A DNA stretch of 64,000 nucleotides from Panagrolaimus kolymaensis. Its lineage: Eukaryota > Nematoda > Chromadorea > Rhabditida > Panagrolaimidae. The stretch is from contig JAJQJQ010000013.1 in assembly GCA_028622995.1 (NCBI GenBank), positions 2,480,001 through 2,544,000 on the forward strand, in the 5' to 3' direction. Below, one piece after another: positions 59,067 to 64,000 of the stretch (positions are counted from its first letter, which is position 1; each line of letters opens with the position of its first letter). The translations under genes and the position numbers were made by a program. The notes below the pieces were generated by a model. It did no database searches. It was given only the letters and a program-made list of their open reading frames with translations, and had not been told where the DNA came from.

Positions 59067-59411
59067 TTTTATGGGTTTGTTTTGTTTGTTGCAAATTGCA
59101 AATGACACTTTAAATTTTTAAAAACTGCTAAAAAAGAAAAATAAATAAGGATTTAATGTTGTTATTGGAAAAAATGAAAAATTTTTACAAGCAAACAACA
59201 AAAATATAAGTAAACGCAAAAAAGACAATTCGTTATGAGGGCGACGACGTCTTTTTTAAAAAGTCAAAAAAGAATAAAACCATTTATTTTTTTGTTGGAA
59301 AATGCTAGTATTTTTTATAAACCAATTTAAAGGTACAAATTTTATGATTTTTTTTATTTACAAAGTTTTTTGAGATTACTTTTTTTGGTTTTTATAATGA
59401 AAAATTTAATT
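59067..59411. other. Promoter side of the galactosyltransferase
   Basis: AT-rich 5' flank of the leftward gene. No other feature seen. Confidence 0.4.
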
Positions 59412-59640
59412 CATGCACTATGCTCCTTTCATCGTCATGTTGACGAAAACTTGTAAAATTAATAACTATTTTTTTGCCTGCTTATTTTGGACATAAAAAA
59501 CCGTTAGCACTATTCAATGGGTCTATTATAGCTATAACAACGACGTTTTTTTGTCGAAAACATTCAATCAAAAAAATAGTTATTAATTTTTAATGCTTTC
59601 GTCAACTTACCAATGAAAGAAAGCATAATGATTCATCATG
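59412..59640. repeat. Short foldback element
   Basis: An inverted repeat with arms 59412..59476 and 59569..59640 and a loop of about 90 bp. Both arms carry GTTGACGAAA, TTAATAACTATTTTTTT and TATGCT..CTTTCAT in mirrored order. It has a MITE-like size and no open frame. The loop contains its own CGACGTTTTTTTGTCG hairpin. Confidence 0.6.
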
Positions 59641-59935
59641 CAAGGATGTTGCTAAAATTATTCGAATCAAAGATCTCAGAATGACGACCTTCGCGACAAT
59701 AAGTTGTTACATGGCAATAAAAAAAAAATAGGACGATTGGAGGTTATGAAGATTTTTCAACCAATCAAAAATAACGCCGCCTCGTCATAACCTTATTTTT
59801 TTATGTAGTGGAAGTTTTATTTTATTCTGCAATGACAATAATTTGTGTAATAAAATTTTAGGAGAGAAAAAAACAAACATATATAGAAAACGAATAACCC
59901 CGAATTTTCAAGATTTTTGTCAAAAAATAAAAAAT

Positions 59936-61702
59936 TTAAATAAAAAAAGCTGGTATAGAAATTATAGAATTTTTCTTCTTTAGTATTTTCAAATTTTTTA
60001 TACTTCTCCATATTCTTTTTGGAGTCCGATAAATCCATAAAATAGCATCACGCAAATCTTCTCGATATCCATTCATAAATGCCAAAACTACGATTGAATC
60101 AATAAAAACTCGAAGTTCTCTAAATGATGGCATAACATGATCATCATTTGTAAGCCATTGAGTCCAATATTGCCATTAAATCGATAACATAAAGTTTGTC
60201 GAGTTCAGTGTTCTTACTCGCGCCGCGCCCGCGCCGCGCCGGCGCGCGCCGGCGCGCGCCAGCTGGCGCGTGGCGCGGTGCTTGGCGCGGCTTTTCAGAA
60301 ATCCGATGCTCGACGCGGCGCGTGGCGCGAGAAAAATTAAAATTTTTTTTTAAAATTTTAAAATGCTTGGATTTTCCAGAAAAAAATTGAATTAATCTTA
60401 GTAAAACCTCAAATATAGCGTTATTTTAAGTATATCTTACTAAATAAATAAAAAAGTTAATGTTTTTGGTCATTATTTAAATTTTTTTTCTGGCGCGTGG
60501 CGCGGCGCTGGTGCTCAAAATTTTAAAGGCTGGCACGTGGCGCGGTGCCTGGCGCGGTTTTTCATTTTTCTGGCGCCCGGCGCGGCGCTTGGCGCGACCA
60601 AAAGGCAAAGTAAGAACACTGGTCGAGTTCATTTAAAAATTCCAAAGAAAAAAGAAACATTAAAATTAAAGTTTGAATTGAAAAAACAATTAAAATTCGA
60701 ATATTTGCTTTTAAATTAGTTTTATTTGTTACAGCCTAAAAACATGAAAAATGGAAAAAAATTTATAAACAAAAAACCAATTACCTGAAATTTTAATTGT
60801 TTTCCAATTCTAAAAATTAATAAAATAACAAAAATAGTTGAAAAAAATAATGCTAACATTGGAATGATGTGTTCAATAAAACCTGCGGTACGTGAATTAC
60901 ATTTGTATAATTTTCCACGCAATCAGTTTGACTTTTTAGAATTACACAATCTTCATCCAATGGGTACTTCTTGCAATTATTAGGTGTAAAATGGGGCAAA
61001 CACATTTTAGTTATAAAAAAAGGAAAAATATTTTGGAATTTTAAACTCTTTTTTTGTTATATTAAATGATAATTTTTTTCTTATTTTTTTCATCTAATTC
61101 ATAACAATCTAGTAACGTATACGCGGATAAATAATTTAACCATACTATGAAAAAATTACACAAAGTATACGAGAAATTTATGAAGACAATAACTAAAAAA
61201 GAATTGAATTTTTATCAAAATCTGCAACAACAACAAACAAAAAAGGGTTTAAAAAAAAGTATTGAAACTCACTTAAAATAATTTTCCAAATTTTTGCGAA
61301 ATTTTTATAAATCGTTGGATAAAAAACACATAAAAATCGAGATCTTGTAAGTAAAAATAAACCAAAGCACGGCATTTTATATGCATATTTTTGACTATTC
61401 ATATATTTATTTATATCATCAAAATTTTGAGAGAATCCATTTAAATATGTTATGCACGTTAATAAATCCACTAAAGCCAAATTAAGGATAAACCATCGAT
61501 AATGGAGTTTAATCCTACCAAAAATAGATATCATAATTATTAAAATTACAAGCGCTGGTGTAAGGTGACAAAATTCCATTTTCTTTAATTTATATGGCAT
61601 TTGAAATAAAAAACAACTAAAATCATCAGCTAAATATGCAATTTGATCCGGAGCTGAACATTCTATAGGTCCTTCACGAATTACCATTGTTATATTTCCC
61701 AT
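59936..61702 (-). pseudogene. Rhodopsin-type GPCR disrupted by a hAT insertion
   Basis: Exon 1 (complement 61273..61702) encodes an N-terminus, helices 1-3 with NLALVDLLTCITYL and RSRFLCVFYPTIYKN (the DRY region). Helix-4 coding appears after the 61272 donor, and an extracellular loop with CLPHFTPNNCKKYPLDEDC around 60940-61010. Helix 5 is in (60785..60882): HIIPMLALFFSTIFVILL. Helix 6 begins at 60735 (KANIRILIVFSIQTLILMFL) and reads into FLNELD, where the transposon 60206..60621 interrupts the exon. Helix 7 and the tail (SIVVLAFMNGYREDLRDAI) lie beyond it. Reading into the element meets a stop, so helix 7 is lost. The helix 4 to loop junction is unresolved, and a second frame offset lies near 60140. 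Probably a dead gene. Confidence 0.6.
60198..60629. mobile_element. GC-rich non-autonomous hAT element with 8-bp target duplication
   Basis: The element is 60206..60621 (416 bp), starts CAGTGTTCTTAC and ends GTAAGAACACTG. It is flanked by the direct repeat GTCGAGTT at 60198..60205 and 60622..60629. Inside, two GC-rich blocks (60218..60335 and 60490..60600) of GGCGCGTGGCGCGG-like units point in opposite senses across an AT-rich centre. It shares the first seven terminal bases (CAGTGTT) with the element at 2639 but has a different body. No transposase frame. Confidence 0.9.
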
Positions 61703-63287
61703 AATTTAAAAGCTGTATCTTAAAACTATTATTTTTTATTATTTTGCTTTTTGTCCTTCGACAGGCACTTTAGCTACTGTGCTTTTTAAAATTTTATTTT
61801 AGATTTCAAACATCAGTTTTTTGTTTTTTATTTTATTTTGTTAGGTTTTTATTCGTCAATTTATTTAATAAAAGGAAAATTTAATTTGGTCCACTTTTAT
61901 TTACAAAATTTTATAACAAAAATTAGGTTTGTTAGTAATTTGTTTTTATTTATTTAAAAAAAATTTTTTTTGCATAAACAAAATTAACAGTCTTATGTAG
62001 CACAGAATAAACTTGTATGCTATGCGTAAATAAAAGAGATAAAAATTTTTGACTTGAATTCTTTAATATTTATCGAGACATTATTTAGAAGAAGAATAAA
62101 CTATCTTTATAGTGTCAGCATCAATCCTGTATTATCAGTTAATGAACAAATAGCTCCATATTTGTAAAACTTATAATTAATTATAACTCTTTTATTTCTG
62201 AGTAATAATGGCGTCAATATGTATTGTTTGTCGCCAACTTCGTTTTTTTAAGTTTTGCCAAAATTTTAAAAATATTTAGCAAAACGCAATAGTTTTTTTT
62301 GTGATAATCAAAAAATAGATATTTATTGATTTATTCGTAATACAAAAGATTCATCTATTTTTTTTAAAGATCGATCATTGTTGGAAAAAACACACACAAA
62401 TATAACATTTTGTTTTCAACAAGAAAATGAATGAGTGGAGCCTTTATTTACGCATTTTTTTAGAGAAAATGTTTTGATTTCGAAAGAAAATAAAATGCTT
62501 GCCGCCGAAATGGCGTTTTTTTTCTTTGAATGAATTTGAAAAGATTGTGTGGAATGAAAAGATGGTTCATAAAACGACCATCCATTATCGATCGATTGAT
62601 GGCTGAAAACCTTTGCCGTCATTTTTTTGTTTGCTTTTCGTTATTTTGAGACGACGTTTATAAAAATTTTAAATATTTTTCTCCTTTTTTTTTTATTTTG
62701 AATATTTAATTTAATTTTTTCTTTAACTTTTCCAAATTAATTATAAATTCGATAATTTTGTATGAAAACATGCTTTCGACAAAATATTATAATATCGAAA
62801 TGTGTGTCCAAACTCTCAAAAAAAAATCCCACATTTGTAATGTAGTTCAAAAAATATGGTTATGTGCGAAACAATCACCGATGATTTATTTAATAATAGC
62901 GATTCTATTTGTATCAAAACACAATATTGGAAGAAAACCGTTATTTAGAGAGTGAGCAACCGACGTTGACTTACCAGACGGAGGAGTTGTTATGAAAAGA
63001 TGTCATAAAATTTGTTTAAATATTATTGAAACACAATTAAAAATAGAAATTAGTATAATGAAAAAGGAGATTTAGGGCTCATCTTAGTTCGATCATTCTT
63101 GATCCATCGTGAAATTTTGAAAACTGTGCTAAAAGTAAAATTAAACCACTCATTTAAAATGTTAGAATAAAGCAGTTTTTAAAAAAGTTTTAAAGTTATT
63201 TGCATAATATTTTAATATTAGATAATGTTTATTAAAAAATCTCATCGTTTATTTACACTTAAAAGGTTTCATTTCCATATTTGAATA
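61703..63287. other. Intergenic, no supported gene
   Basis: 1.6 kb of AT-rich DNA that includes the promoter of the broken receptor. The plus-strand frame 62758..62955 starts with TTG and shows no family resemblance. A TCGATCGATTGATGG string at 62589 is an isolated short palindrome. Confidence 0.4.
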
Positions 63288-63611
63288 TCAATATTTGGTC
63301 CAGTAAGGGATAATCAAAGTAATTGGTTTGTAAGAATTTTCTTCATCATCCATAGATTCTGAAAATATTGCAGGTATCTGCATACATGCCTTATTTTGAT
63401 TAAAATCTGTCGGCATTTTCTTTTGTGGTTTATGACATTTATTATTGCATAATTTTCCTTTTAAACAACAAATGCATCTCGAAGTTATTTCGCAGCAGCA
63501 TTCATTTTTGCAATCACATTTTAATATCCAACATCCATACCATGGCAAAAAGAATGCGAAAATGGCTACCAAAACATTTGCAAATGCTATGAGAATATAA
63601 CTAAAACCCAT
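63288..63611 (-). CDS. Small membrane protein with a Cys-rich cytoplasmic or luminal segment
   Basis: A 107-residue frame from the ATG at 63611. Residues 4-30 form one membrane segment, followed by a dense Cys block (WILKCDCKNECCCEITSRC then CCLKGKLCNNKCHK) and an acidic end around ESMDDEENSY. The frame stays open upstream to an AG acceptor (about 63633), and a GTAAG donor lies at 63652..63656, so an N-terminal exon, perhaps extracellular, probably exists and I have not placed it. Clustered membrane-proximal Cys could be palmitoylated or bind metal. No family recognised. Confidence 0.5.
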   Translation of the reverse strand: MGFSYILIAFANVLVAIFAFFLPWYGCWILKCDCKNECCCEITSRCICCLKGKLCNNKCHKPQKKMPTDFNQNKACMQIPAIFSESMDDEENSYKPITLIIPYWTKY

Positions 63612-64000
63612 ATCAGTTGATGCTAAAACTAAAAATCAATTAATTTTTTCTTACAAAATCACTGAAAAAGTAAAAATTTTTTTATAGTTTTGAAGCGACA
63701 AAAGTAAAAACATTTTTTTTCGTAGACACCAATTTTTTTTTGCCATTTTCAAGGAATCCAAAATTTTTTTTTTCGTTGTCAAAGAAAAAAATAAAAATCA
63801 ATGAAATGTTTCATCGCTTCCTTGCTTCTCCATGTTTTTTTTCTCCGTTTTTTATTTGTTATCAAAACAAAACAAAAAGGATAAACTTTTTCTTAACCAT
63901 TAACTGCATTTTTTTTGCGGAAAAGTTTTATTTATCGTTTTGATTCACTGTTTGCTTGATTTTGCTTCAGCTTTAGCGTTTTTCTTTCTTTTAAACTTTT
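63612..64000. other. Window end, no feature called
   Basis: Probably includes 5' exon(s) or promoter of the Cys-rich membrane protein. The plus-strand frame 63740..63943 is low-complexity. Confidence 0.35.

Noticed and set aside
60196..60390. Arg/Ala-rich frame RRAGARRRAPAG across the GC-rich block
   Set aside because: Translation of a GGCGCG repeat within the transposon.
62758..62955. 65-residue plus-strand frame with a hydrophobic end
   Set aside because: Begins with TTG, shows no family pattern, and has no splice partner.

Overview
The window looks like nuclear DNA of an AT-rich nematode, most likely a free-living or parasitic rhabditid outside Caenorhabditis. The reasons are the many seven-transmembrane chemoreceptor genes of nematode type, very short introns (about 45-70 bp) with strong TTTTTAG or TTTTCAG acceptors, a nematode-style GH25 lysozyme, a core-1 type galactosyltransferase and a gut-esterase-like carboxylesterase. 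There is no operon of bacterial type, and I recognised no rRNA, tRNA or CRISPR. I built gene models by hand from homology between copies, GT-AG borders and phase. Wherever I give a total length, the exon lengths sum to a whole number of codons, except at the loci flagged below.

Layout. 0.8-1.9 kb: an Srg/Srv-like receptor. 2.6-3.5 kb: a non-autonomous hAT element with an 8-bp target duplication. 5.2-7.0 kb: a strange Hsp70-related gene between two copies of a diverged direct repeat. 8.3-9.3 kb: the first of four members of one receptor family; the other three are clustered at 30.4-36.3 kb. 10.8-15.1 kb: two paralogous secreted proteins with a tyrosine kinase on the opposite strand between them. 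15.4-18.2 kb: two Str/Srh-like receptors. 18.8-20.9 kb: a HAT-repeat protein fused to a lineage-specific domain. 21.1-23.1 kb: a cytochrome P450. 24.3-25.8 kb: a three-sushi secreted protein. 26.3-29.7 kb: a carboxylesterase.

38.6-39.8 kb: an intronless chromodomain protein. 40.2-41.3 kb: an unknown PH/WH1-like gene. 41.7-44.2 kb: a pair of small coiled-coil membrane proteins. 45.2 kb: a secreted peptide. 46.2-47.8 kb: an inverted distant copy of the 15.4 kb receptor. 48.6-49.4 kb: a lysozyme with a defective-looking donor site. 49.5-55.1 kb: two copies of the lineage-specific family flanking a multi-TM gene whose large intron is almost filled by a 1.6-kb palindrome. 55.9-57.3 kb: a secreted HExxH protein with a beta/gamma-crystallin-like tail, a candidate for horizontal transfer. 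57.5-59.1 kb: the galactosyltransferase. 59.9-61.7 kb: a rhodopsin-like receptor broken by a GC-rich hAT element. 63.3 kb: a small Cys-rich membrane protein.

The region behaves like a gene-family-rich arm of a nematode chromosome: sensory receptors, secreted defence or digestion proteins and detoxification enzymes, with local tandem duplication and DNA transposons. Several loci (lysozyme, galactosyltransferase, 60-kb receptor) carry lesions or sequence errors that cDNA would resolve.
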